Virus record (IMG/VR): IMGVR_UViG_3300032282_002688
Span: 1 to 35,862 of that record
Reading direction: 5' to 3' (one strand)
From: a virus
DNA: 35,862 nucleotides
Positions within the stretch are counted from its first letter, which is position 1, and each line of letters starts with the position of its first letter. The position numbers were made by a program, and so were the translations under genes. The notes below the pieces were generated by a model. That model made no database searches and was not told where the DNA came from. It saw only the letters and a list, made by a program, of their open reading frames with translations. Positions 27,349 through 33,918 of this stretch are shown in pieces.

Positions 27349-27390
27349 GGAACGCAGGTTTTCGTAGGCTTGCGTTCCCCCTACTTTTTT
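27349..27390 (+). terminator. Terminator overlapping the next promoter
   Basis: GGAACGCA (27349-27356) pairs with TGCGTTCC (27371-27378), followed by CCCTACTTTTTT. The right arm contains the -35 TTGCGT of the next promoter. Confidence 0.75.
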
Positions 27391-27398
27391 GGTACAAT
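27370..27398 (+). promoter_or_regulatory. Promoter nested in a terminator
   Basis: TTGCGT (27370-27375), 17-bp spacer made of the terminator T-run, TACAAT (27393-27398). Serves the two-gene unit 27417-27942. Confidence 0.6.
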
Positions 27399-27416
27399 AG
27401 AGATGAGGAGAAAACT

Positions 27417-27656
27417 ATGGCTTATTCAGTCAGACGAACGGCAAGTCACAATAAAGAAACAAGACTGGCAGAACAAATAGGAAAACTCCTGACCCAAGAT
27501 TTTGCGGTAGATTTAGAAAGAGTAGGCTATTACATAGTAAGAAACCTACCACTAATAAATTACCACAGATTTGAAGTTTTGAGTTTGACAGCAATGGAAG
27601 AGTATGATAAACTTATGTTAGAGATGAAAGGACCCGTAAATGGAATTCGCAGATAA
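27417..27656 (+). CDS. Small hypothetical protein
   Basis: 79 residues (MAYSVRRTASHNKETRLAEQ), basic N-terminus and helical body. GAGGAG 7 nt before the ATG. Overlaps the next gene by 17 nt. Function unknown. Confidence 0.55.
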   Translation: MAYSVRRTASHNKETRLAEQIGKLLTQDFAVDLERVGYYIVRNLPLINYHRFEVLSLTAMEEYDKLMLEMKGPVNGIRR

Positions 27657-27942
27657 AACAGGAATACTAGGACAACTATGGATTGACTTCCGAGAGGATG
27701 AGAACTTTAGTGCCTTTATGGATTACAATGACATTGGTGTACCAATGGCATACTATGTAGCAGAAGGCTTGGTTAGTGGTTTGACACCATTGGGCGAACA
27801 GTATGTTGAAGAAAGTATTGATATGATGTTCAAACTATTGGAGATTACAGAAGATGAGATTGATGGTTTGGAAGAGATTAACCTTACAACGGTTTTGGAA
27901 TTTGCTTACGCAAAGAAAAATCCTGGGGAAGCAATAGAATAA
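27640..27942 (+). CDS. Acidic helical hypothetical protein
   Basis: 100 residues (MEFADKTGILGQLWIDFRED); AAAGGA 8 nt upstream inside the previous gene. Long acidic helices (EESIDMMFKLLEITEDEIDG). Function unknown. Followed by GGGCGCCC at 27964-27971, the last copy of that motif. Confidence 0.55.
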   Translation: MEFADKTGILGQLWIDFREDENFSAFMDYNDIGVPMAYYVAEGLVSGLTPLGEQYVEESIDMMFKLLEITEDEIDGLEEINLTTVLEFAYAKKNPGEAIE

Positions 27943-28018
27943 ATCCCGTCAAGGGCCCCTAGGGGGCGCCCATTCAGACATATCGGACATATAGTGCAAA
28001 ACCTTCTATAGATATAGA

Positions 28019-28076
28019 TTACGATCAAACCTTATTTTTCCCAGAATAAGATTACGAAGGACAATTTCTTTTCCCC
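28019..28076. repeat. Two TTACGA-N11-TTTTCCCC elements
   Basis: Copies at 28019-28043 (ending CCCA) and 28052-28076, start-to-start 33 bp, the same phasing as the pair at 24619. A run of AAACCTTTATA repeats follows (28082-28125). Confidence 0.65.
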
Positions 28077-28142
28077 GTACCAAACCTTATACCATACAAA
28101 CCTTTATATGTCAAACCTTTATATCAGGTGTATAATAATACT

Positions 28143-28403
28143 ATGAGTAGAGACCATTTTGCACAGATGTATAAGAACAAATCTCATAGACATGATGAGC
28201 CTCATGACTCTATAGGGTTTGATAAAGCCGTTGGTGCTCTATGTGGTATGTTGTATAGTGTTGTTACTTTAAAGGCTTTCTTTCCATCCCGCGCAATTAC
28301 GGCGGAACATATTTCTGAAAATAAGATTACGATGGAGCAAAATTCTTCCCCGTACCAGGCGATTTTGCCAGGGGATCAAGATGATACCCACAATCCCCTA
28401 TAG
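28143..28403 (+). CDS. Hypothetical protein, leaderless
   Basis: 86 residues from ATG 28143 (MSRDHFAQMYKNKSHRHDEP), 6 nt after TATAAT (28131-28136). His/Lys-rich N-terminus, a hydrophobic centre (VGALCGMLYSVVTLKAFF) that may touch the membrane, and a tail encoded partly by a TTACGA element at 28327-28351. The tail therefore may be DNA-driven rather than protein-driven. Function unknown. Confidence 0.5.
   Translation: MSRDHFAQMYKNKSHRHDEPHDSIGFDKAVGALCGMLYSVVTLKAFFPSRAITAEHISENKITMEQNSSPYQAILPGDQDDTHNPL
28327..28351. repeat. TTACGA-N11-TTCTTCCCC element inside a CDS
   Basis: 25-bp copy of the bipartite repeat, preceded by a degenerate copy near 28299. The flanks AATAAGATTACGA and CCCCGTACCA match those of 28043-28081, so about 65 bp is duplicated. 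Confidence 0.6.
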
Positions 28404-28546
28404 TAAATAGACCATAACAAACCACTATAAATTATTTTCTGATTTCTAAAACTTTTCCAAACCTTTATATATTTTTATGAAGGTTTTCTTTATTTTCTGA
28501 GCAAATTCGGACAAATTTTATATGAGGTTTTGCACAGTAAATGGGC

Positions 28547-28575
28547 TTGACAAACCTTGTTTCAAGGTGTATAAT
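28547..28575 (+). promoter_or_regulatory. Consensus promoter without an ORF
   Basis: TTGACA (28547-28552), 17-bp spacer, TATAAT (28570-28575): among the best matches in the window, yet no gene begins downstream for 230 bp. Confidence 0.65.
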
Positions 28576-28597
28576 GCCCAAACCTGTATACAATGGT

Positions 28598-28626
28598 TTG
28601 ACAATATGATTCATATGTGGTATAAG
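28598..28626 (+). promoter_or_regulatory. Second promoter without an ORF
   Basis: TTGACA (28598-28603), 17-bp spacer, TATAAG (28621-28626), 51 bp downstream of the first. Confidence 0.55.
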
Positions 28627-28762
28627 GGGGATATAAGGTTTGGGGATATGGGGTTTGGCCCGTCAAAGATTACGATGGCTTCTTATAAATGCTCTATTCT
28701 CCACTATCCTCCACATCACTCCACTATTAGAATGTCTAAATATATAATCAGTAAGATTAATC

Positions 28763-28783
28763 TGTGGATAAACCTGTGGATAA
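28763..28783. promoter_or_regulatory. Two tandem DnaA-box-like sites
   Basis: TGTGGATAA at 28763-28771 and 28775-28783, 3 bp apart, directly upstream of the -10 for the 28804 gene. Single copies follow at 28927-28935 and 29599-29607. Confidence 0.55.
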
Positions 28784-28803
28784 CTTTCTGATATACTTAT
28801 AAT

Positions 28804-28923
28804 ATGACAGAACAAATCGAAGAAAAGATCCCAGGATATAAGCAAATTCCTCCTGATTGGTGTGATGATTGTACTGTTCAAGACAGTGTTTGTACAATAT
28901 GTGGCTGTAGCCATAACTGCTAA
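28804..28923 (+). CDS. 39-residue Cys-rich protein, leaderless
   Basis: MTEQIEEKIPGYKQIPPDWC and on: CDDC at 20-23 and CTICGCSHNC at 30-39, probable zinc ribbon. ATG 6 nt after TATACT (28792-28797). Function unknown. Confidence 0.6.
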   Translation: MTEQIEEKIPGYKQIPPDWCDDCTVQDSVCTICGCSHNC

Positions 28924-28926
28924 ACC

Positions 28927-28935
28927 TGTGGATAA
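28927..28935. promoter_or_regulatory. DnaA-box-like site
   Basis: Single TGTGGATAA between the convergent 28804 and 28936 genes. Confidence 0.4.
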
Positions 28936-29463
28936 CTAGTAAGCAAAGATCTGAAGCGAGATACGCAATTTGTTATTATGAGAGATAGTTGTATAGTGTT
29001 TTTCATTATTATCGTTATAGACCAAGGTGCCTTGTTCTGGGATTAAGACCTTCCAATCCTGATCATCTTTGCCTAAATAGTTAAGTGTGCCACCATCTTG
29101 TATTGACCACTTCTCATTAAGGTAGGCAGTAAAAACCTTCCTATCCGTTCCATCTTCGTGTATTGGTATATATGATCCTGGAAGCCATACATAAACCATA
29201 GTACTTAGATAGTCTGTCTCATCGACCAAGCCTAAGACCATAATCTCTTCTTTTAACTTTAAAGTAATCTCTTCAGGTGGGAAGTATATGATAACTGGTT
29301 TGCTGTCTTTAGTAATAGAATCATCCCAAGAAATGCTAGTCATTGTTTTAACTGGATTAGGAAATCCCAATGGATGTGTAGATTGTCCATATATATAGGT
29401 TTCTGCCCATCCATAGATTTCTTCGCATAACTCTGGGCTTATAGCATTTGGAAAAATCTTCAT
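28936..29463 (-). CDS. 2OG-Fe(II) dioxygenase (3 of 7)
   Basis: 175 residues, leaderless (6 nt after TATACT on the minus strand, 29470-29475). Ligands His102-x-Asp104, His156 and Arg167, with TAYLNEKWSIQDGGTLNYL at 112-130. The N-terminus (ISPELCEEIYGWA) is typical of phage members that begin with a SPELCxxI helix. Substrate unknown. It is the first of five dioxygenases in the last 7 kb. Confidence 0.85.
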   Translation of the reverse strand: MKIFPNAISPELCEEIYGWAETYIYGQSTHPLGFPNPVKTMTSISWDDSITKDSKPVIIYFPPEEITLKLKEEIMVLGLVDETDYLSTMVYVWLPGSYIPIHEDGTDRKVFTAYLNEKWSIQDGGTLNYLGKDDQDWKVLIPEQGTLVYNDNNEKHYTTISHNNKLRISLQIFAY

Positions 29464-29499
29464 ATAAAAAGTATATCATATCTCTGGTATACTAGACCT

Positions 29500-29607
29500 A
29501 TGACAACACAATTCGAAACAGCCCCTATTAAATGCGACAAATGCTATTATCTATTGGTCATCGATCCAGCAAAACCTGATGAACCATTTTGTCCAACCTG
29601 TGGATAA
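29500..29607 (+). CDS. 35-residue zinc-ribbon micro-protein, leaderless
   Basis: MTTQFETAPIKCDKCYYLLV and on, ending CPTCG. CDKC and CPTC form a complete minimal zinc ribbon. ATG 6 nt after TATACT (29488-29493). Its final codons coincide with a TGTGGATAA sequence. Related in pattern to the next gene. Confidence 0.65.
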   Translation: MTTQFETAPIKCDKCYYLLVIDPAKPDEPFCPTCG

Positions 29608-29625
29608 CTCTGATATAATAATTCA

Positions 29626-29754
29626 GTGAACAAGTTCGAATCATCCTATACCAAGTTCATGGGCTATAGAGTAGCCTGTACTCAATGCGATCAACTATAT
29701 ATCAAACCTAATGACGAACCTTTTGTATGCCTTACCTGTCTATCAGATACCTAG
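29626..29754 (+). CDS. 42-residue zinc-ribbon micro-protein, leaderless GTG start
   Basis: Begins at GTG 29626, exactly 6 nt after TATAAT (29614-29619); the internal ATG has no such support. CTQC (18-21) and CLTC (35-38) with KPNDEPF between parallel CDKC, AKPDEPF and CPTC of the 29500 protein, so they look like tandem duplicates. Confidence 0.65.
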   Translation: MNKFESSYTKFMGYRVACTQCDQLYIKPNDEPFVCLTCLSDT

Positions 29755-29777
29755 TGTATTACTACTAGGGATTATGA

Positions 29778-30368
29778 CTACTTCTCTATATCCCCCGCAA
29801 ATTTAAGTTCAAAATCTTTATCCTTAGTAAGCCACATAGGGATCGTATATCTATTTTCACCAATGTGAGATACCTCGTGTAGCATTTCATCTCCTCTTGA
29901 TAGGAATATGATTAGATCACAGGCTTCTGGTTTAAAGGATAGGTTGAGAGTTGGAAACTCTAGATCTCCACCATCTTTAACAGTATTTAGGTAAAGGACA
30001 GCACTATAAAAAAATTGTAGATTTTCTCCATCATCTGTATCAAGGTGGGGTGATACCCAATCTCCTGGCAAATGCTTAACAAACCAAAAACAGTTTAAAA
30101 ATATAGTGTCAGTATCGTTAAAATGTTTTGAGAGGGCATCCTTTGTATCTTTTACAATCCTAACTGATAGATCAGTAATATCACCCAAACCATGAATGGT
30201 GCGTTCAGACTTACCAGCCTTAGATGAAATATCCAAACCAAATAACTTTTTAAACCATAACTTATCCATATTCGTTGAAAATGATAGGTGGTTTTTTTCT
30301 ATGTAATCAACTAAGGTGTTAGCCTCTTCTACTGATATGAAGTTCTTTATAACTTTTACTGGTTCCAT
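29778..30368 (-). CDS. 2OG-Fe(II) dioxygenase (4 of 7)
   Basis: 196 residues, leaderless (6 nt after TATAAT, 30375-30380). His108-x-Asp110, YLNTVKDGGDLEFPTLNLSF (126-145), His164 or His168, and Arg173. The N-terminal IKNFISVEEANTLVDYI is a standard opening helix. Like the 4817 and 12923 enzymes it is closest in look to prolyl-4-hydroxylases. Confidence 0.85.
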   Translation of the reverse strand: MEPVKVIKNFISVEEANTLVDYIEKNHLSFSTNMDKLWFKKLFGLDISSKAGKSERTIHGLGDITDLSVRIVKDTKDALSKHFNDTDTIFLNCFWFVKHLPGDWVSPHLDTDDGENLQFFYSAVLYLNTVKDGGDLEFPTLNLSFKPEACDLIIFLSRGDEMLHEVSHIGENRYTIPMWLTKDKDFELKFAGDIEK

Positions 30369-30383
30369 ATTATCATTATACCA

Positions 30384-31091
30384 TTACGAAGATCTCTTTA
30401 TTTTCCCCGTCAAAAATAGGTTAACTAGATAGGAAGATTGTTCTTTCATTCCATGCATAATTCCAAAATCACTGTGAATATAAAAAAATAAGAAATATTT
30501 ATTACCTGTCAAAACCTTTTTGGCTGTGTGTAATTCATCTGTTGAAAAGAATATAATGCTTCCAGCAGTAGGAGATATGGTCTTATCTAGGTGATTAAAA
30601 TATAGTTCTCCACCCGTATAGTCATCATTTAAATATACTAAGGCTGTCCAATCAAATGTGTGATTTTTATCATCTTTATTCCTATCAAGGTGGGGGTGAA
30701 GTTCTTTACCAGCATCATACTTTTTTATGGTGTAGTTTCTACTTATCCAATCTAACTTTTTAATTCCCGTTTTTTCATGCCAAACTTCTAAACTATCAAG
30801 TAAGGGTTCATGGATCATATTTAAAATATCATAGGCTTTAGATCGAGATTCATTCTTATCTTTATTAGCCTGTACTCTAGGCCAAAATATGTTTCCTTTA
30901 TTTAAAGAAAAGTCCCAGTCTATTTCTTTAATTGAACCTTGTTTTGCATCTTGACTATTCAGCCAATCAGACCAATCAGGTATGGTGCTGCTTATATTAT
31001 TTGTGTCTTCTATAGCCTCAATAAATTCTTTATGCTTTGGGAAAGCATCCTCTATGTAAATTATTCCATTACCTAATTCGTTTATTTTCAT
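30384..31091 (-). CDS. 2OG-Fe(II) dioxygenase (5 of 7) with Lys in place of the 2OG Arg
   Basis: 235 residues from ATG 31091, 7 nt after TATACT (31099-31104); starts further upstream fall in the promoter. His134-x-Asp136, YLNDDYTGGELYFNHLDK (153-170), His188. At the usual Arg position stands Lys198 (LTGNKYFLFF), an accepted variant in some family members. Its last codons contain a TTACGA-N11-TTTTCCCC element (30384-30408). It is the longest of the set, with an extra N-terminal helical region. Confidence 0.8.
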   Translation of the reverse strand: MKINELGNGIIYIEDAFPKHKEFIEAIEDTNNISSTIPDWSDWLNSQDAKQGSIKEIDWDFSLNKGNIFWPRVQANKDKNESRSKAYDILNMIHEPLLDSLEVWHEKTGIKKLDWISRNYTIKKYDAGKELHPHLDRNKDDKNHTFDWTALVYLNDDYTGGELYFNHLDKTISPTAGSIIFFSTDELHTAKKVLTGNKYFLFFYIHSDFGIMHGMKEQSSYLVNLFLTGKIKRSS

Positions 31092-31221
31092 GTACAATAG
31101 TATATCATTATCTGGGGCATACCCAGGGAAATAACCCACATTGCCCTTTTAGGGCATACTTAGGTGTATGGACCTCTATTTTGCGCCGAACTTTAAAACA
31201 TATACCAAGTATAATGATAAT

Positions 31222-31863
31222 ATGATACCCAAAATAATTTTTCAAACTCATGAATACGGGTACGAAGAGTTGCCATATTGGTTTAAACAAACATCTATGT
31301 CCTGGCGGAACTTAAACCCAGGATGGGAATATATATATCACGATGTAGCCCAAAGATCAAAGTATGTAAAAGATAACAGCCCAGAACTTTATAAGATATA
31401 TAGCGACGTAATGAAACCACACCAGGCAGATATCTGGAGATACCTTATTGTAAAAAATATGGGTGGTGTATATGCGGATATGGATTCTTTTTGTATGAAA
31501 CCAATGGATTATATATTGGATGGCTTACCAAACCACATTGATCTAGTATCTACGGCAATAGAGAAAAGAAACCATACCAACAATGCAAACTTTGCAGCAG
31601 TAAAAGATTCAGTTATTCTTACCGAGTGTATAGATACTATAATAGAAGCCAATAAGACTTTTATAAACAGGCCAAACCAAGAAATAATACATCAATGTTT
31701 TTCAGATGGTGTACAAAATAATATAGATATGGTATCTAAAAATATGATAGCCTATCATGGCTCATCGTTTAAAACAAAGTTTGATCAAGACATCTTAGAA
31801 ATAGACTATTATGGGCAAAATATGACATATCTAGAGTTTTTGTCTAATCACAATATGGTATAA
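31222..31863 (+). CDS. GT32-like glycosyltransferase
   Basis: 213 residues from ATG 31222, 6 nt after TATAAT (31210-31215). Begins IPKIIFQTHEYG, then LNPGWEYIYHD, PHQADIWRYLIVKNMGGVY (67-84) and the metal-binding Asp86-Met-Asp88. This is the arrangement of OCH1-type, sugar-transferring GT32 proteins (Gly_transf_sug, PF04488). It would move a sugar from a nucleotide donor to an unknown acceptor. It is surrounded by dioxygenase genes, which suggests glycosylation of a hydroxylated product. The TATAAT of the next gene overlaps its stop codon. Confidence 0.8.
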   Translation: MIPKIIFQTHEYGYEELPYWFKQTSMSWRNLNPGWEYIYHDVAQRSKYVKDNSPELYKIYSDVMKPHQADIWRYLIVKNMGGVYADMDSFCMKPMDYILDGLPNHIDLVSTAIEKRNHTNNANFAAVKDSVILTECIDTIIEANKTFINRPNQEIIHQCFSDGVQNNIDMVSKNMIAYHGSSFKTKFDQDILEIDYYGQNMTYLEFLSNHNMV

Positions 31864-31870
31864 TAAATAT

Positions 31871-31996
31871 ATGAAAGAATCTAAATGCTTTTTTTGTGAT
31901 AAGCCTTCTACTCATTATGACGTAGTTGTAGATCGTGATGGCTATATAGTTGCAGATGTTTGTTTTAATCATTACTCTGTTGCTCTTATTTCCTAA
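31871..31996 (+). CDS. 41-residue Cys-pair protein, leaderless
   Basis: MKESKCFFCDKPSTHYDVVV and on; CFFC at 6-9 with H15, then C31 and H34 as possible zinc ligands. ATG 6 nt after TATAAT (31859-31864), which spans the end of the glycosyltransferase gene. Function unknown. Confidence 0.6.
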   Translation: MKESKCFFCDKPSTHYDVVVDRDGYIVADVCFNHYSVALIS

Positions 31997-31999
31997 GAC

Positions 32000-32028
32000 T
32001 TGACATACCGTGCCAATTTTGCTATACT
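32000..32028 (+). promoter_or_regulatory. Leaderless promoter
   Basis: TTGACA (32000-32005), 17 bp, TATACT (32023-32028), 6 nt to ATG 32035. Confidence 0.75.
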
Positions 32029-32034
32029 TGGATT

Positions 32035-32193
32035 ATGCACATATTCAAAGTATCTTTACTAGATTACGCTACGGCATTTGATCTTGACATATTTGCCTCA
32101 ACTGAAAAAGAAGCCAGAGCAATGGCACAAGCAGAAGAACCTAATATGAACATTACGAAGGTGGTTTGTCTAACCACTATTGAGTCAATATGA
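32035..32193 (+). CDS. 52-residue hypothetical protein
   Basis: MHIFKVSLLDYATAFDLDIF and on: strand, then the helix ASTEKEARAMAQAEEP, then a strand. This beta-alpha-beta form with an EKEARAMA helix is common among short phage proteins. Leaderless; heads a four-gene chain to 32630. Function unknown. Confidence 0.6.
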   Translation: MHIFKVSLLDYATAFDLDIFASTEKEARAMAQAEEPNMNITKVVCLTTIESI

Positions 32194-32333
32194 CCAACGA
32201 AGAGATAGCAGAGTTACTAAACAAAGAGTCCTATCGTGTCTGGGACACTACTAAGGTTATTAAGAACCAAGACTACCACGATGGACTAGTTAAGGGACTT
32301 AAGATGGCTGCTCAGTATGTGGCGAAACTATGA
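32190..32333 (+). CDS. 47-residue helical protein
   Basis: MTNEEIAELLNKESYRVWDT and on. The C-terminal YHDGLVKGLKMAAQYV resembles the LQGxxxA helix of the 25711 and 25947 proteins. ATGA overlaps at both ends. Function unknown. Confidence 0.5.
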   Translation: MTNEEIAELLNKESYRVWDTTKVIKNQDYHDGLVKGLKMAAQYVAKL

Positions 32334-32542
32334 TTACTAACATGGAAATACCAGACCCATTTACTGCCTTTCGCATAGCCAAATATGCTAAACAAAAGTT
32401 TGGTGCCAGATATGATTTCTTTTCTGGTGAATGGGATATTAACTGTGGGGCTTGTGGAGAACTTATTAATGCCAATACCCAAAAACTTTTGACAAAGATT
32501 AGACTATACCATACAAGAAATGAGTGTCTAAATGGCTGGTGA
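32330..32542 (+). CDS. Small zinc-finger-like protein
   Basis: 70 residues (MITNMEIPDPFTAFRIAKYA). CGAC near 39-42 with HTRNEC near 60-65 forms a C-x2-C...H-x4-C finger. Basic N-terminal helix. Function unknown. Confidence 0.6.
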   Translation: MITNMEIPDPFTAFRIAKYAKQKFGARYDFFSGEWDINCGACGELINANTQKLLTKIRLYHTRNECLNGW

Positions 32543-32630
32543 TTGTGCTCACACTTGGTATATGCGTGAAGAAGGTATTCAGTGCACAAAGTGTTTAGTT
32601 ATTTGGGATAAGAGTATGGATGTTAAATAA
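32532..32630 (+). CDS. 32-residue zinc-ribbon micro-protein
   Basis: MAGDCAHTWYMREEGIQCTK and on: C5, H7 and CTKC at 18-21. Overlaps its upstream neighbour by 11 nt and, convergently, the dioxygenase gene by 8 nt. Function unknown. Confidence 0.5.
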   Translation: MAGDCAHTWYMREEGIQCTKCLVIWDKSMDVK

Positions 32631-33201
32631 AATTAATATTTAAAACTATTCTTTCTTCTGCATGATTAGGAGAGGCAGAGGAATGATATGTCAAACCATC
32701 AAACATTATTGCTGATCCAGCCTTTGGAGAAATTGATCTGTTAACCGTAAGTACTGGGTCTTGATCAGATGAGTGCTTTTGATGAAAGATTATTGTATCC
32801 CCATCTGAGTCATTTACATAGTATAGTAAAACCATATGTGGTTTGGTCATATCTACATGGGGTGGGTGTATATGATCTTGTTTATCTGTTTTATTTAAGA
32901 TGTTTGCTTTAATTCTTAAGGTTTCTTTTACCTCTATCCCGTGTTTTTTAGCAAAAGTTTGTAAAATATTGTTACCAATATCATGTATTTCTGACAACCT
33001 TGTTTTATTAAATGAACCTGCATGAGAATGTTGTTCGTCTTCTGATATTGTTATATTGTTATCTTTTATCTTTGGATATTGAAGAATACCACTTGTGTTT
33101 TCAAGGGTATGCCAAATAATATTTTTATTATTTTTTGTTACTGCTTGGCCTGCTTCAAGAATCTGATCTAAACTTAAAAAGTTATCATCATAGATAAACA
33201 A
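32623..33201 (-). CDS. 2OG-Fe(II) dioxygenase (6 of 7)
   Basis: 192 residues from TTG 33201, with AAAGGA about 5 nt upstream overlapping the previous stop region. His115-x-Asp117 (PPHVDMTKPH), YYVNDSDGDTIIFH (127-140), His173 (LTYHSSASPN) and Arg184. The HxSxSP pattern after the distal His marks a subgroup different from the prolyl-hydroxylase-like copies. Co-transcribed with the 33211 gene, 9 bp away. Confidence 0.8.
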   Translation of the reverse strand: MFIYDDNFLSLDQILEAGQAVTKNNKNIIWHTLENTSGILQYPKIKDNNITISEDEQHSHAGSFNKTRLSEIHDIGNNILQTFAKKHGIEVKETLRIKANILNKTDKQDHIHPPHVDMTKPHMVLLYYVNDSDGDTIIFHQKHSSDQDPVLTVNRSISPKAGSAIMFDGLTYHSSASPNHAEERIVLNINFI

Positions 33202-33210
33202 TTTTATCCT

Positions 33211-33612
33211 TTAAGAGTTCCAGTTCCAAGTCATGTCATAATAACTATAAGCATGTTCTCCAATAAGATTAAAAGTACTAATAAAGTTAGTAAATGAACC
33301 GTCTAAGTCAATAATCGTGGTACTTGCTCTCATAACATTAAAAGTCTGACCATTCATGGCTTCATTTGGATTTAAAAGTCCAGTAACTGTTATTGCGTAC
33401 GGAGTGCTTTCTGTCATATAGTCTGTTAAGTATGGAGGAAAACCATAATTAAAGAACATTGTGTTAGCGCTAAATTGTGCGTCATAGCCAGCATCATTAA
33501 GGTTAACTGTGCATATGCTTAAGGTTCTGGAAAATGTTGCTCCAGAATTGCCCATAATGTTTCCTGAGCCTGTTATTGTTCCTGCTCCGAATATTCCTCT
33601 TGGTGCTACCAT
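33211..33612 (-). CDS. Hypothetical beta-rich protein, possibly a virion protein
   Basis: 133 residues (MVAPRGIFGAGTITGSGNIM) after a GGAGG ribosome-binding site. Gly/Ser/Thr and aromatic composition like a structural or spike protein. Transcribed directly with a dioxygenase, which makes it a candidate substrate. A minus-strand TATAAT lies about 30 nt before the ATG. Family not recognised. Confidence 0.55.
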   Translation of the reverse strand: MVAPRGIFGAGTITGSGNIMGNSGATFSRTLSICTVNLNDAGYDAQFSANTMFFNYGFPPYLTDYMTESTPYAITVTGLLNPNEAMNGQTFNVMRASTTIIDLDGSFTNFISTFNLIGEHAYSYYDMTWNWNS

Positions 33613-33654
33613 AGTTATAACCTCCTAGATTACAGGTTAATTATATCATCTGTT

Positions 33655-33683
33655 TTGACATTCAGGCGTGATAGGTGTATACT
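33655..33683 (+). promoter_or_regulatory. Leaderless promoter, divergent from the 33612 gene
   Basis: TTGACA (33655-33660), 17 bp, TATACT (33678-33683), 6 nt to ATG 33690. On the other strand the same bases read TGTCAA, 9 bp from a leftward TATAAT, so both promoters share this site. Confidence 0.7.
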
Positions 33684-33689
33684 TAGTGT

Positions 33690-33809
33690 ATGAAGAAAAA
33701 AAATGAATGCTCGTCATGTGGTCTATCACATAAAGATCCTATCTTTTGGAACACTCATCAAACTATGAGCGATGGGCATATATGGTGTACCAATGCCAAA
33801 AGAACCTAA
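33690..33809 (+). CDS. 39-residue Cys/His-rich protein
   Basis: MKKKNECSSCGLSHKDPIFW and on: CSSC at 7-10, H14, H23, H30 and C33, a probable zinc finger. Overlaps the next gene by 17 nt. Function unknown. Confidence 0.6.
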   Translation: MKKKNECSSCGLSHKDPIFWNTHQTMSDGHIWCTNAKRT

Positions 33810-33918
33810 GATAACTCAAATGGATTGGCGTAGCCTGGGCTATTGGCCAGTATATAAAAACGGGAAGAAAGTATGGGTACCTAAAGATGACACGGATAAC
33901 AAAAATAGAGAAGACTAA
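33793..33918 (+). CDS. 41-residue basic protein
   Basis: MPKEPKITQMDWRSLGYWPV and on; Trp/Lys-rich (YKNGKKVWVPKDD). Overlaps both neighbours (17 and 32 nt). Real translation is plausible but less certain than for its neighbours. Confidence 0.45.
   Translation: MPKEPKITQMDWRSLGYWPVYKNGKKVWVPKDDTDNKNRED

Larger units (their letters stand above)
28404..28803. other. AT-rich non-coding region, candidate replication or transcription control site
   Basis: Four hundred bases with no convincing gene: an 89-codon frame at 28522-28791 has promoter sequences inside it and low-complexity content. It contains AAACCTTTATA-type repeats, two orphan promoters (28547-28575 and 28598-28626), a lone TTACGA (28670) and a DnaA-box-like pair. 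An origin or small-RNA locus is possible. Confidence 0.5.

Noticed and set aside
28522-28791. 89-codon frame in the AT-rich region
   Set aside because: It contains two promoters and a DnaA-box pair, lacks a supporting start signal, and its protein looks random.
33716-33731. Apparent TGTGG...TCACA operator
   Set aside because: The half-sites are 4 bp apart, not 6, and it lies inside the 33690 coding sequence.
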